A stretch of 8,393 nt of DNA from an uncultured Opitutia bacterium (GCA_937875975.1 CALEEU010000127.1:1-8393), one strand, 5' to 3'. Positions 1 to 6,988 are shown, numbered from the stretch's first letter. Numbers and translations are program-made. The notes: generated by a model from the letters alone, not told the origin.

Positions 1-40
1 CGGAGGCTCAGAGGCTCGGTGGACCAGATAAGCCGCAGGG

Positions 41-154
41 CTCAAAGGGAAACCGGATGATTGGGTAGGGCGGGGCTCTCCGAGCCCGCCGTTAAGCTGG
101 GTGAGGTGTGGATGTCCGTCCTCGAATGGATCCGCGGTAATCACGTCCCTACCC
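41..154. repeat. Composite GTAGGG/CCCTAC intergenic repeat, copy 1
   Basis: The core (63-154) starts GGGTAGGG and ends CCCTACCC, an inverted terminal repeat. Just inside the left end is a GC stem-loop (69-78 with 82-90, loop TCC, one bulged G). It shares with copy 2 (7385-7540) the pre-box ctcaaagggaaaccgg (41-56), the string ccgccgtt (86-93), atgtccgtcc (112-121) and gtccctaccc (145-154), all in the same order. The intervening bases and the stem sequence differ, so this is a diverged copy and not a recent duplication. No coding potential is visible. Bases 1-40 hold nothing recognisable beyond a short gaggctc direct repeat. Confidence 0.75.
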
Positions 155-277
155 AAGGCCGATGCAGGGCCCCCGTATTAACAATTTATTTACCGTCAGG
201 CAAAATGACGGAAAATGATGACTAGCGGTTTGTCATAGGTTTTTTTCTTCATATTCCTCTTAAGCGTACCTCACCTC
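155..277 (+). promoter_or_regulatory. Leader and probable promoter region of the rhodopsin gene
   Basis: This stretch is markedly AT-richer than the rest of the window and lies directly upstream of the rhodopsin start at 278. It contains an inverted repeat, CCGTCA (193-198) and TGACGG (206-211), separated by 7 bases, with partial extension of T/A bases on both sides. A TTGTCA at 230-235 resembles a -35 box, but no convincing -10 hexamer follows at normal spacing (CATATT at 250-255 is too close). No Shine-Dalgarno sequence precedes the ATG. That a promoter lies here is inferred from position and composition; the exact boxes are not established. Confidence 0.4.
193..211. promoter_or_regulatory. 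Inverted repeat CCGTCA-N7-TGACGG, candidate operator
   Basis: A perfect 6-bp inverted repeat with a 7-base spacer sits about 70-85 bases before the rhodopsin start, in the AT-rich leader. The flanks extend the symmetry to TTaCCGTCA / TGACGGaaA. Size and place fit a binding site for a dimeric regulator, or a weak RNA hairpin if transcription starts upstream of it. No regulator is encoded in the window, so the partner is unknown. Confidence 0.35.
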
Positions 278-1072
278 ATGATTAAATCCCTAAAATCCTC
301 CGTGGCTAAGATTGGCGCCTTGTTGGCCCTTAGCCTTTTAACCCCTACCTCCGCGATGGCCGCCACCGGCTCCGCTAACCTGAAGCCCAATGACCTCGTC
401 GGCGTGTCCTTCTGGGTTATCTCGATGGCGCTGGTCGCCGCGACGGCCTTCTTCTTCCTCGAGACGCAACGCGTTAAGGCCAAGTGGAAGACCTCGTTGA
501 CCGTCTCCGGTCTCGTGACCCTCGTCGCCGCCGTTCACTACTTCTACATGCGTGATGTTTGGGTGGCCACTCAGGACACCCCGACGGTCTTCCGCTATAT
601 CGATTGGCTGATCACCGTGCCCCTCCTGATGGTTGAGTTCTTCCTCATCCTCTCCGCGGTCACCAAGGTCTCGGGCGGCGTTTTCTGGCGCCTCATGATC
701 GGCACCCTGGTGATGCTCATCGCCGGTTACCTCGGCGAAGCTGGCACCGTCGGCGCCTGGCCGGCCTTCATCGTCAGCATGGCTGGTTGGTTCTACATCA
801 TCTACGAGATCTACGCCGGTGAAGCCAGCAAGGTCAGCGCTGAGTCCGCTCCGCCTGCCGTGCAGAAGGCCTTCAATCTCATGCGCGCCATCGTCGTCTT
901 CGGTTGGGCCATCTACCCGATCGGCTACGTCCTCGGTTACCTCACCGGTAGCAATCCCAAGGATTCCTCGGTCATGCTCAACGTGGTTTATAACCTCGCG
1001 GACGTGGTCAATAAGATCGGCTTCGGCGTGATCATCTGGGCCGCCGCTGTCAGCGAGTCCGACAAGAACTAA
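278..1072 (+). CDS. Proteorhodopsin, green-type light-driven proton pump
   Basis: A 264-residue seven-helix retinal protein that should export protons across the inner membrane in light. A cleavable signal peptide is likely (residues 1-28, ending AMA before A29). Using green proteorhodopsin (GPR) numbering with an offset of +12, the helix C motif RYIDWLITVPLLMVE gives D109 (proton acceptor, GPR D97), T113 (T101) and E120 (proton donor, E108): the DTE motif of outward proton pumps. H87 matches GPR H75, which pairs with the acceptor, and K246 in NKIGFG is the retinal Schiff-base lysine (K231). L117 is at the GPR L105 tuning site, predicting green absorption. W171 occupies the W159 position, closing the opening that antenna carotenoids use when it is Gly. 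All 14 Phe codons are TTC, suggesting high expression. The gene is monocistronic, followed by a strong terminator. Confidence 0.97.
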   Translation: MIKSLKSSVAKIGALLALSLLTPTSAMAATGSANLKPNDLVGVSFWVISMALVAATAFFFLETQRVKAKWKTSLTVSGLVTLVAAVHYFYMRDVWVATQDTPTVFRYIDWLITVPLLMVEFFLILSAVTKVSGGVFWRLMIGTLVMLIAGYLGEAGTVGAWPAFIVSMAGWFYIIYEIYAGEASKVSAESAPPAVQKAFNLMRAIVVFGWAIYPIGYVLGYLTGSNPKDSSVMLNVVYNLADVVNKIGFGVIIWAAAVSESDKN

Positions 1073-1084
1073 GCACCCCTCACG

Positions 1085-1123
1085 AATCGGACAATGGGGC
1101 TGTACGCTCCATTGTCCGATTTT
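1085..1123 (+). terminator. Strong intrinsic terminator after the rhodopsin gene
   Basis: The arms 1085-1097 (aatcggacaatgg) and 1109-1121 are perfectly complementary over 13 bp. The stem can extend inward by G-U, G-C and C-G pairs to a 5-base loop (1101-1105). A short TTTT run follows (1120-1123). It starts 12 bases after the rhodopsin stop and ends 72 bases before the crtE start. It separates the pump from the retinal genes and shows that an upstream-extended crtE start inside it is unlikely. Confidence 0.88.
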
Positions 1124-1195
1124 CGTATCCACACATCCTGGGACCCTGTGCCTAGGATTTTCCTGACGGTCACACCCGGTCTCCCTCCCCACCCG

Positions 1196-2068
1196 ATGCA
1201 CACCACCACCGACTCCGCCCTCCTCGAGGTCGAACGGCTGATGCTCGTGCTTGTCCGGGTGGCGGCAGGGACCGGCGTGTCCGCCGGCGAGCCCGCCACG
1301 CTGCGCGCCGCCCGCTATCATCTCGAAGCCGGGGGCCAAAGAGTGCGCGCCCGGCTGGCCTTGCATGCTTGCGAGGCCCTCGGTGTCGTTGGCGACCAAT
1401 CGGTCCGCCTCGCCGCCTGCGTCGAACTCCTCCACAACGCCTCGCTCGTCCATGATGACCTGCAGGATAAGGAGAAATTACGCCGCGGTCTCCCGACCGT
1501 GTGCGCCGCTTTCGGTCCCGATGTCGCCCTCTGCACCGGCGACCTCCTGCTTTCGGCCGCCTATGGCGCCCTGGCGGACCTCCCTGACCCCACTCCTCTA
1601 CCCGCTCTGCTCCGCTGCGTGCACGCCCGGACAGCCGAGGTGATCCAAGGCCAATGCTCCGAGCTGGCCACCAAGGATTACGCCCTCGCCGAGGTATCTC
1701 GGTACGAAGAAATCGTCGTCGGCAAGTCCGGCGTCCTGCTGAGCCTGCCGCTCGAACTCGCCTTCTTGGCCGCGCGTCAGGAACAGTGGCTGCCGCGCAT
1801 CCGCTCCGCCGCCCATGCTTTCGGTATCGGTTATCAGATGGTCGACGACCTTGAGGACGTGCCGGGCGACACCGCCCAGCATAGCCTCAATATCGTCCTG
1901 CTGCTCGCCGCGGGTCGCCCGCCCGAACTCGCCGCCGACCAAGCCCGGCAGATGGCGCGGGGACATCTCGAAGCGGCCATCGGGCACGCGGATGCCTTGC
2001 CGAATAAAGCGGGCGCATTGCTGACCGAATTCGCCTTCGCACTCGTTAAGCGCGTGAAGTCCGCTTAA
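1196..2068 (+). CDS. crtE: Geranylgeranyl diphosphate synthase (trans-isoprenyl diphosphate synthase)
   Basis: A 290-residue cytosolic enzyme that elongates allylic diphosphates with isopentenyl diphosphate, supplying C20 precursor for carotenoids. Both Asp-rich Mg-binding motifs are visible: D87-D-L-Q-D91 followed by RRG (residues 96-98), and D217-D-L-E-D221. The substrate-binding GKSG is at 176-179 and the N-terminal GGQRVR at 46-51. The first motif is DDxxD, lacking the two-residue insertion usual in bacterial CrtE (DDxxxxD), with small residues A and S at positions -5 and -4; chain length is therefore inferred from the operon. The ATG at 1196 is chosen because the frame upstream runs through the terminator and begins with non-family sequence. 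No Shine-Dalgarno is seen. crtI follows after 9 bases. Confidence 0.92.
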   Translation: MHTTTDSALLEVERLMLVLVRVAAGTGVSAGEPATLRAARYHLEAGGQRVRARLALHACEALGVVGDQSVRLAACVELLHNASLVHDDLQDKEKLRRGLPTVCAAFGPDVALCTGDLLLSAAYGALADLPDPTPLPALLRCVHARTAEVIQGQCSELATKDYALAEVSRYEEIVVGKSGVLLSLPLELAFLAARQEQWLPRIRSAAHAFGIGYQMVDDLEDVPGDTAQHSLNIVLLLAAGRPPELAADQARQMARGHLEAAIGHADALPNKAGALLTEFAFALVKRVKSA

Positions 2069-2077
2069 GTCGGAGGC

Positions 2078-3547
2078 GTGAAAGCCATCGTCATCGGCGC
2101 AGGATTCGGCGGCATCGCCGCCGCCTTGCGGCTACGCGCCAAGGGCTACGCCGTGACCCTCATCGACCGCTGCGCGGCCCTGGGCGGACGCGCCCAAGTC
2201 TATGAGCGCGAGGGCTTCCGACACGACGCCGGCCCGACGGTCATCACGGCGCCCTTCTTGTTCGAGGAACTGTTCGCGCTCTTCGGCGAACGTTTCGCCG
2301 ACCACGTGAAGCTCGTCCCGCTGACACCGTGGTATCGATTCCAATTCGCCGACGGCGATACCTTCGACTACGGCGGCACCTTGGAAGCCACGCTGGCGGA
2401 GATCGACCGTATCGAGCCGCGCGACCGGGCGGGTTACCTCGCCCTGCTCCAGCACAGCCGCCGGATCTACGACATCGGGTTCACCCAGCTCTCGGCCCAG
2501 CCTTTCCATCGTCTCGGGACGATGCTGCGACAGGTCCCGCACCTGCTCGGCCTACGCAACTACGAGACCGTCTGGCAGATGGTCTCGCGCCATCTCGTGA
2601 GCGATAAGCTCCGCCGGGCGTTCTCCATCCAGCCTCTGCTCGTGGGCGGCAATCCGTTCGACACTACCAGTATCTATGGGCTGATCCATTTCCTCGAGCG
2701 GGCGTATGGGGTGCACTTCGCCATGGGCGGCACCGGGGCCGTCACCCAGGCGCTGGGCGGCCTGATGGAACGGCAGGGGATAGCCCTACGCCTGAGCACG
2801 ACCGTCGAGCGTGTCCGCATCGAGCACGGCGTCGCCCGCGGGGTCGTGCTCGCCGACGGCACCCACGTGGACGCCGATATCGTTGTCTCGGACGCGGATG
2901 CAGCCCATCTCTACCGGGACCTGGTCCCGCGCGCCGAGCAGGCCCTCGCCACGCGCGTGAAGCTATCGCAGGCGCATTATTCGATGGGACTGTTCGTGAT
3001 GTATTTCGGCACCACGCGGACGTATCCCGATGTTGCGCACCACACGATCTGGATGGGCGAGCGCTACCAGGAGCTGCTTAACGATATCTTCCATCGTCAG
3101 AAGCTTGCCGAGGACTTCTCGCTCTACGTGCACCGACCGACCGCCACGGACCCGAGCTTCGCTCCGCCCGGCCAAGATAGTTTCTACGTACTCTGCCCCG
3201 TACCTAACCTGCAGGCCGACATCGATTGGGCCAGCGAAGGCCCGCGCCTCCGGGATCGGATCATCGATGCCTTGGAACGCACGATGTTGCCTGGACTCAA
3301 GGCGTCGATCACTGCTGATTTTTACAAGACCCCCGAGGACTTCCGCGATGAATACCGCAGCGTTCACGGCGCGGGCTTTTCCGTGGCGCCGATCTTCCGT
3401 CAGTCCGCCTGGTTCCGCTTCCACAATAAGTCCGAATCGGTGCGGAATCTCTACTTGGTCGGCGCGGGCACGCATCCTGGCGCCGGCGTTCCGGGCGTGC
3501 TCTGTTCCGCCAAGGTCATCGACGCCCTCATCCCGGCCGCCTCATGA
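2078..3547 (+). CDS. crtI: Phytoene desaturase (phytoene to lycopene)
   Basis: A 489-residue FAD-dependent, membrane-associated desaturase that introduces the double bonds turning 15-cis-phytoene into all-trans-lycopene. The N-terminal dinucleotide-binding motif GAGFGG is at residues 7-12, followed by the family pattern GGRAQVYEREGFRHDAGPT near 36-54. The C-terminal FAD-contact block NLYLVGAGTHPGAGVPGV begins at 457. Length matches bacterial CrtI (about 490-510). The start is GTG at 2078: the Rossmann motif begins six residues later, so there is no room for a later start. A GGAGG lies only one base before the GTG, unusually close for a Shine-Dalgarno site. The stop overlaps the crtB start as ATGA. 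The lycopene end product is inferred from the cyclase downstream. Confidence 0.96.
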   Translation: MKAIVIGAGFGGIAAALRLRAKGYAVTLIDRCAALGGRAQVYEREGFRHDAGPTVITAPFLFEELFALFGERFADHVKLVPLTPWYRFQFADGDTFDYGGTLEATLAEIDRIEPRDRAGYLALLQHSRRIYDIGFTQLSAQPFHRLGTMLRQVPHLLGLRNYETVWQMVSRHLVSDKLRRAFSIQPLLVGGNPFDTTSIYGLIHFLERAYGVHFAMGGTGAVTQALGGLMERQGIALRLSTTVERVRIEHGVARGVVLADGTHVDADIVVSDADAAHLYRDLVPRAEQALATRVKLSQAHYSMGLFVMYFGTTRTYPDVAHHTIWMGERYQELLNDIFHRQKLAEDFSLYVHRPTATDPSFAPPGQDSFYVLCPVPNLQADIDWASEGPRLRDRIIDALERTMLPGLKASITADFYKTPEDFRDEYRSVHGAGFSVAPIFRQSAWFRFHNKSESVRNLYLVGAGTHPGAGVPGVLCSAKVIDALIPAAS

Positions 3548-4485
3548 GCCGGACCGCCGCGCATGTCCCTTCCGCCGCGGCCGAGGCGACCTTGGCTCGT
3601 CAGGGACGGAGTTTCCATTGGGCGCGTCGGCTGCTCGGAGCGACGCACGCCGACCGGGCCACGCGACTCTACGCTTTCTGCCGGCGGCTCGATGACTTGG
3701 TCGACGAGGCGGCTTCGCCCGAGGAGGCGCGGGTGGCGCTCGCCGCGGCGGACCGCGCTATTGCGGACGGACGATCGGACGACCCGGTCTTATCCGACGG
3801 GCTCGCGCTCATGCGTGAATGCGGGATTGAGCCAGGCATCGTGCGTGAGCTGATCGCGGGGATGGCGTCCGACGCTGAGACCGTGCGCATGGCGGATGAA
3901 GCGGAGCTCCTGCGTTATTGCTACCGCGCGGCAGGCACGGTCGGCCTGATGATGTGCCGGGTCCTCGATGCGCCGGAACCTGCGGCGGCGGCCCACGCCG
4001 TCGATCTCGGCATCGCCATGCAGCTCACCAATCTCTGTCGCGACGTCGCCGCCGACGCGCGGATGGGGCGGCGCTATCTGCCCGCCAGCCTCGTCGGCGA
4101 CATCGCGCCGGACGCGCTCATCGAACCGTCGCCCGCTTTACAGCCAGCGCTTCGCGCCGCCGTGGCGCGGCTCCTCGCCGTGGCGGAAGTTTATTATGCC
4201 AGCGGCGAAGCTGGATTGCCTTTCTTGCCAGTGCGGGCGCGCGCGGGTATCCTCGTCGCGGGCCGCGTCTATCGCGCGATCGGCCATCGTCTGGCCGCGG
4301 CCGAGCACGCGTATTGGCAGGGTCGGGCGTTTGTCCCGGACTGGCGGAAAGCCACGATCACTCTGACTGCTTTGACGACGCAGCCGCTCCGCGGCGCTTT
4401 CTGGTCGCGTCCTACGTCACATCACGGCCAATTGCATCGGGCCCTCGTCGGTCTGCCTGGCATCACCGCCCGCCATGGAGAATGA
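3544..4485 (+). CDS. crtB: Phytoene synthase
   Basis: A 313-residue squalene/phytoene synthase family enzyme that joins two geranylgeranyl diphosphates head-to-head to give phytoene. The two Mg-diphosphate-binding motifs are visible: D50-D-L-V-D54 within LYAFCRRLDDLVDE, and D167-V-A-A-D171 within QLTNLCRDVAADARMGRRYLP. The conserved YCYRAAGTVGLMM stretch (125-137) that lines the active site is intact. Length is typical. The ATG overlaps the crtI stop (ATGA), indicating translational coupling, and the 3' end overlaps crtY by 11 bases. Confidence 0.96.
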   Translation: MSRTAAHVPSAAAEATLARQGRSFHWARRLLGATHADRATRLYAFCRRLDDLVDEAASPEEARVALAAADRAIADGRSDDPVLSDGLALMRECGIEPGIVRELIAGMASDAETVRMADEAELLRYCYRAAGTVGLMMCRVLDAPEPAAAAHAVDLGIAMQLTNLCRDVAADARMGRRYLPASLVGDIAPDALIEPSPALQPALRAAVARLLAVAEVYYASGEAGLPFLPVRARAGILVAGRVYRAIGHRLAAAEHAYWQGRAFVPDWRKATITLTALTTQPLRGAFWSRPTSHHGQLHRALVGLPGITARHGE

Positions 4486-5626
4486 CCTGCTCATCTTGGG
4501 CGGCGGCGCCGCTGGACTCAGCCTCGCGCGGCGGTTGGCTGAGCAGGGTGCGACGGCTCCGCGTACCTTGGTGCTCGAGGGTCGTAGTGATTACACCGAT
4601 GACCGGACTTGGTGTTTCTGGATGCACCCTTCGGCGCAATTGACCCATCTGGTACGACGCCGTTGGGCGAAAGTCTCGCTGGCTTCGTCGACGGACCGCG
4701 TACTGGTGGACTGCGCGGAATTTCCTTACGCGCTTCTGCCCTCAGGCGGATTCTATCAGGAGAGCAGCGAACTCCTCGCCCAGTCGGAGCGCGTGCGCTT
4801 GGCCTTGGGCGTCGCCGTCCAGGGTGCGCCGCGCAAGGTCGACGGGCTCTGGGAAGTAGGGACTTCGGCCGGTGTCCACCGCGCCCGTTGGATCGTTGAT
4901 ACTCGTCCGCCGGCGCCCCCCACCGCGGGCGCGGCGGTGCTCTGGCAGTCTTTCCTCGGGGTGGAAGTCGAATGCACCGGGCCGGTCTTCGATTCGACCG
5001 TCGCCGAGATCATGCACTTCACGACGGGCGAAGCGGGTCAGATTCTTTTCCATTACCTACTCCCGTTATCGCCGACAAGGGCCTTGCTTGAGGTCACTGC
5101 TTTCGCGCCTGCGCCGGCGGGGCCAGATGTATTCCGTGCGGAGCTCACGCGCTTTATCGAGCAGCGACTCGAGGGGCGGCCGTACCGGGTTCGGCGTGAG
5201 GAGCATGGTATCCTGCCGATGGGGCTGCCGACGCCGAAGCCGTCGGCCGATACGACCTACGTTCGGGCGGGCCTGATGGCGGGCGGAGCGCGGGCGAGCA
5301 GTGGCTACGCATTCCAGCGCATCCAACGATGGGCGGAGATGTGCGCACAGAGTTTGGCCGAAGGTCGCGGCCCCCAAGCGCACACAGCGGATGGATGGGT
5401 CCTGCGCTGGATGGACGCGCTCTTCCTGCAGGTACTCCGACACCGGCCAGAGTTAGCGCCGACGATCTTCCTCGCCATGTTCCGCCGGGTCGCGCCGGCG
5501 AGGCTCGCCCGTTTCATGAGTGACCAAGGCACCTTGCTCGACGACCTCGCCATCATCGCCGCTTTACCGCCGGGGCCGTTTCTCCGTGAACTTTTTCGAC
5601 CCGCTCCCGGCGTGGTACGATCGTGA
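4475..5626 (+). CDS. crtY: Lycopene beta-cyclase (CrtY type)
   Basis: A 383-residue flavoprotein that closes both ends of lycopene into beta-ionone rings, yielding beta-carotene, the substrate of Blh. The N-terminal GGGAAG dinucleotide-binding motif is at 9-14. The family signature D42-D-R-T-W-C-F-W follows. The strand LLPLSPTRALLEVTAF (195-210) carries E206 where cyclases place an acidic residue near the active site. The block MGLPTPKP...RAGLMAGGARASSGYAFQRIQ (249-284) is characteristic. Length agrees with CrtY (about 380-390), which argues against the shorter, membrane-embedded CrtYcd type. The start overlaps crtB by 11 bases and the stop overlaps the blh start as GTGA. No hydroxylase accompanies it. 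Confidence 0.93.
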   Translation: MENDLLILGGGAAGLSLARRLAEQGATAPRTLVLEGRSDYTDDRTWCFWMHPSAQLTHLVRRRWAKVSLASSTDRVLVDCAEFPYALLPSGGFYQESSELLAQSERVRLALGVAVQGAPRKVDGLWEVGTSAGVHRARWIVDTRPPAPPTAGAAVLWQSFLGVEVECTGPVFDSTVAEIMHFTTGEAGQILFHYLLPLSPTRALLEVTAFAPAPAGPDVFRAELTRFIEQRLEGRPYRVRREEHGILPMGLPTPKPSADTTYVRAGLMAGGARASSGYAFQRIQRWAEMCAQSLAEGRGPQAHTADGWVLRWMDALFLQVLRHRPELAPTIFLAMFRRVAPARLARFMSDQGTLLDDLAIIAALPPGPFLRELFRPAPGVVRS

Positions 5627-6507
5627 ACGCCGAGCGTCGCCAAGGCCTGATCTTCGGGTGCGTCGCTTGTTTGGCAACAGCGGCCTCTGGCGCGCTAGGA
5701 CGCTTTCCGCCGCAGCTAGAACTGATTGTCCTCGCCTCGCTCATTCTCGTCCTCGGCGTCCCGCATGGGGCGATGGACACCCTTTTCGCGCAGCGGCTCT
5801 ACGGCCTGAAGACGGCGTGGGATTGGACGCGCTTCACGGTCGGCTATCTGGCGCTCGCCGGTCTAGTGGTCGCGGCGTGGGTGTGGGCGCCCACGGGATT
5901 CTTGGTGGGCTTCCTGCTCATCTCCGTCGCGCATTTCTCCGGCGATTCTGCGGAGGGGACGCCCTGGATATCGCGCATCCTCTATGGGGGTGCCGTGCTG
6001 GTCTTGCCGGTCTGGCATCATCGGGAGGAGATGAGCGGCTTATTCGGTCAGCTCGTCGGTCCGGAGGCGGCCGGAGCGATCATGCCGGTCCTGGGTTGGC
6101 TCGTCTGGCCATGGGCTTTGGGGCTCCTTGTGGCGATTGGCGAGCGCAGCGTGCGTGACCGCCTGACCGCGTTCGAATTCGCGGCGGTCGGCATTCTCTC
6201 GTTCGTGGCGCCACCCTTGCTCGCATTCACCTTATTCTTCTGCGGCATGCACGGCGCGCGCCACATCCTCCGCGCGTTCCGCTATTCTGGCCGAGACTCC
6301 TGGCGCTTCCTCGGCCTGGTCGCCTTGTTGCCTATGATTGGCGTGGCGCTCGCTTCGGCGGCGGCCTGGGTTTTCTTAAAGGACATCCCGCTCGATGCAC
6401 GCGTGTTGCAGATCGTCTTCGTCGGTTTAGCGGCGTTGACCGTCCCGCACATGGTCTTGGTCGAAAGAGTGCGCTTGATGGGTTGGATTCGGCCGGCGGT
6501 GGCCTGA
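5623..6507 (+). CDS. blh: Beta-carotene 15,15'-dioxygenase, Brp/Blh family
   Basis: A 294-residue polytopic inner-membrane enzyme that cleaves beta-carotene symmetrically with O2 into two retinals, the rhodopsin chromophore. The four predicted iron ligands fall in family motifs: H48 in GVPHGAMD, H104 in SVAHFSGD, and H210 and H214 in MHGARH. These match His21, His78, His188 and His192 of the characterised marine Blh in order and near-identical spacing. A further conserved PHM (H276) lies in LTVPHMVLVERVR. The GTG at 5623 overlaps the crtY stop by four bases, so translation is probably coupled; no Shine-Dalgarno is seen. It is the last gene of the crt operon, with 40 bases to the next gene and no clear terminator between. 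Confidence 0.96.
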   Translation: MNAERRQGLIFGCVACLATAASGALGRFPPQLELIVLASLILVLGVPHGAMDTLFAQRLYGLKTAWDWTRFTVGYLALAGLVVAAWVWAPTGFLVGFLLISVAHFSGDSAEGTPWISRILYGGAVLVLPVWHHREEMSGLFGQLVGPEAAGAIMPVLGWLVWPWALGLLVAIGERSVRDRLTAFEFAAVGILSFVAPPLLAFTLFFCGMHGARHILRAFRYSGRDSWRFLGLVALLPMIGVALASAAAWVFLKDIPLDARVLQIVFVGLAALTVPHMVLVERVRLMGWIRPAVA

Positions 6508-6547
6508 GCTAAGGCGTAATCAGCGGACGGTTTGCAACGACTCACAG

Positions 6548-6946
6548 ATGCGTATGATAGGAAAGATGAAAGCCATGATGACGTTAAGTTGCGCCGGGCT
6601 GGCCGCCTTGCTTGCCGAGGGCTGCGCCGGCGGCTTGACGTCAATAGAGGCGGGCCTCCCCGATTTATCGGCACATCAGTGGCGGCACCGCGTCTTGGTT
6701 ATCGATACGCCGTCGAGGGAGTCGGCCGAGTACCTGCGACAAAGCGCGGCGTTGGCGGCGGCATCAGCGGGCCTGCAGGAAAGGCACGTCCAAGTCGTCA
6801 CCCAGACGGCGAAAGTCTTTCGCGTTCGCCTGGTGGGCAAGGATGGTGGGGTGAAGCTCGACCAGGGCGCACCGGTCGATGCCCCGACGCTCTTCGCCTT
6901 GATCGACGCCATGCCCATGCGTCGGTCAGAGATGTCTGGCCGATGA
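6548..6946 (+). CDS. DUF4174-type small protein, possible lipoprotein
   Basis: A 132-residue protein with a hydrophobic N-terminus (residues 9-26) ending LLAEGC, so C26 may be lipidated, although E at -2 makes the lipobox atypical. The mature part fits DUF4174: QWRHRVLVI (44-52), an E-R-H segment (78-80), VGKDGGVKL (96-104) and the terminal IDAMPMRRSEM (119-129). The fold resembles a minimal thioredoxin-like domain in my recollection of the family, but no Cys pair is present and the function is unknown. The ATG at 6566 (residue 7) is an equally possible start, preceded by AGGAAAG. It lies 40 bases after blh on the same strand and could be read through from the crt operon; whether it serves the photosystem is unknown. 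Confidence 0.8.
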   Translation: MRMIGKMKAMMTLSCAGLAALLAEGCAGGLTSIEAGLPDLSAHQWRHRVLVIDTPSRESAEYLRQSAALAAASAGLQERHVQVVTQTAKVFRVRLVGKDGGVKLDQGAPVDAPTLFALIDAMPMRRSEMSGR

Positions 6947-6961
6947 GAAGTGGCTGAATCG

Positions 6962-6982
6962 TAATGGGGTCTGACCCCATTA
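6962..6982. repeat. Perfect palindrome TAATGGGGTC-T-GACCCCATTA
   Basis: A 10-bp perfect inverted repeat with a single-base centre lies between the stops of two convergent genes, 15 bases after the plus-strand stop (6946) and 6 bases after the minus-strand stop (6989). Similar AATGGGGTC...GACCCCATT words recur in many bacterial genomes beside IS200-like REP-associated transposases; that link is from general knowledge, and no transposase is present here. It might act as a bidirectional terminator, but neither side has a T-tract. Confidence 0.7.
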
Positions 6983-6988
6983 TGCCCC

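Noticed and set aside
1094..1195. Upstream extension of crtE to an ATG at 1094
   Set aside because: That start lies inside the rhodopsin terminator stem and the extra 34 residues do not resemble prenyl synthase N-termini; the ATG at 1196 fits the family.
338..1453. Long open frame (371 codons) on the minus strand across rhodopsin and crtE
   Set aside because: It is antisense to two genes with clear family motifs, spans the terminator, and its product is an Asp/Glu/Gly/His-rich composition typical of the shadow of a C-ending codon gene.
3918..4643. 241-codon plus-strand frame overlapping crtB and crtY
   Set aside because: Arg/Ser-rich frame-shifted reading of crtB, which has intact motifs.
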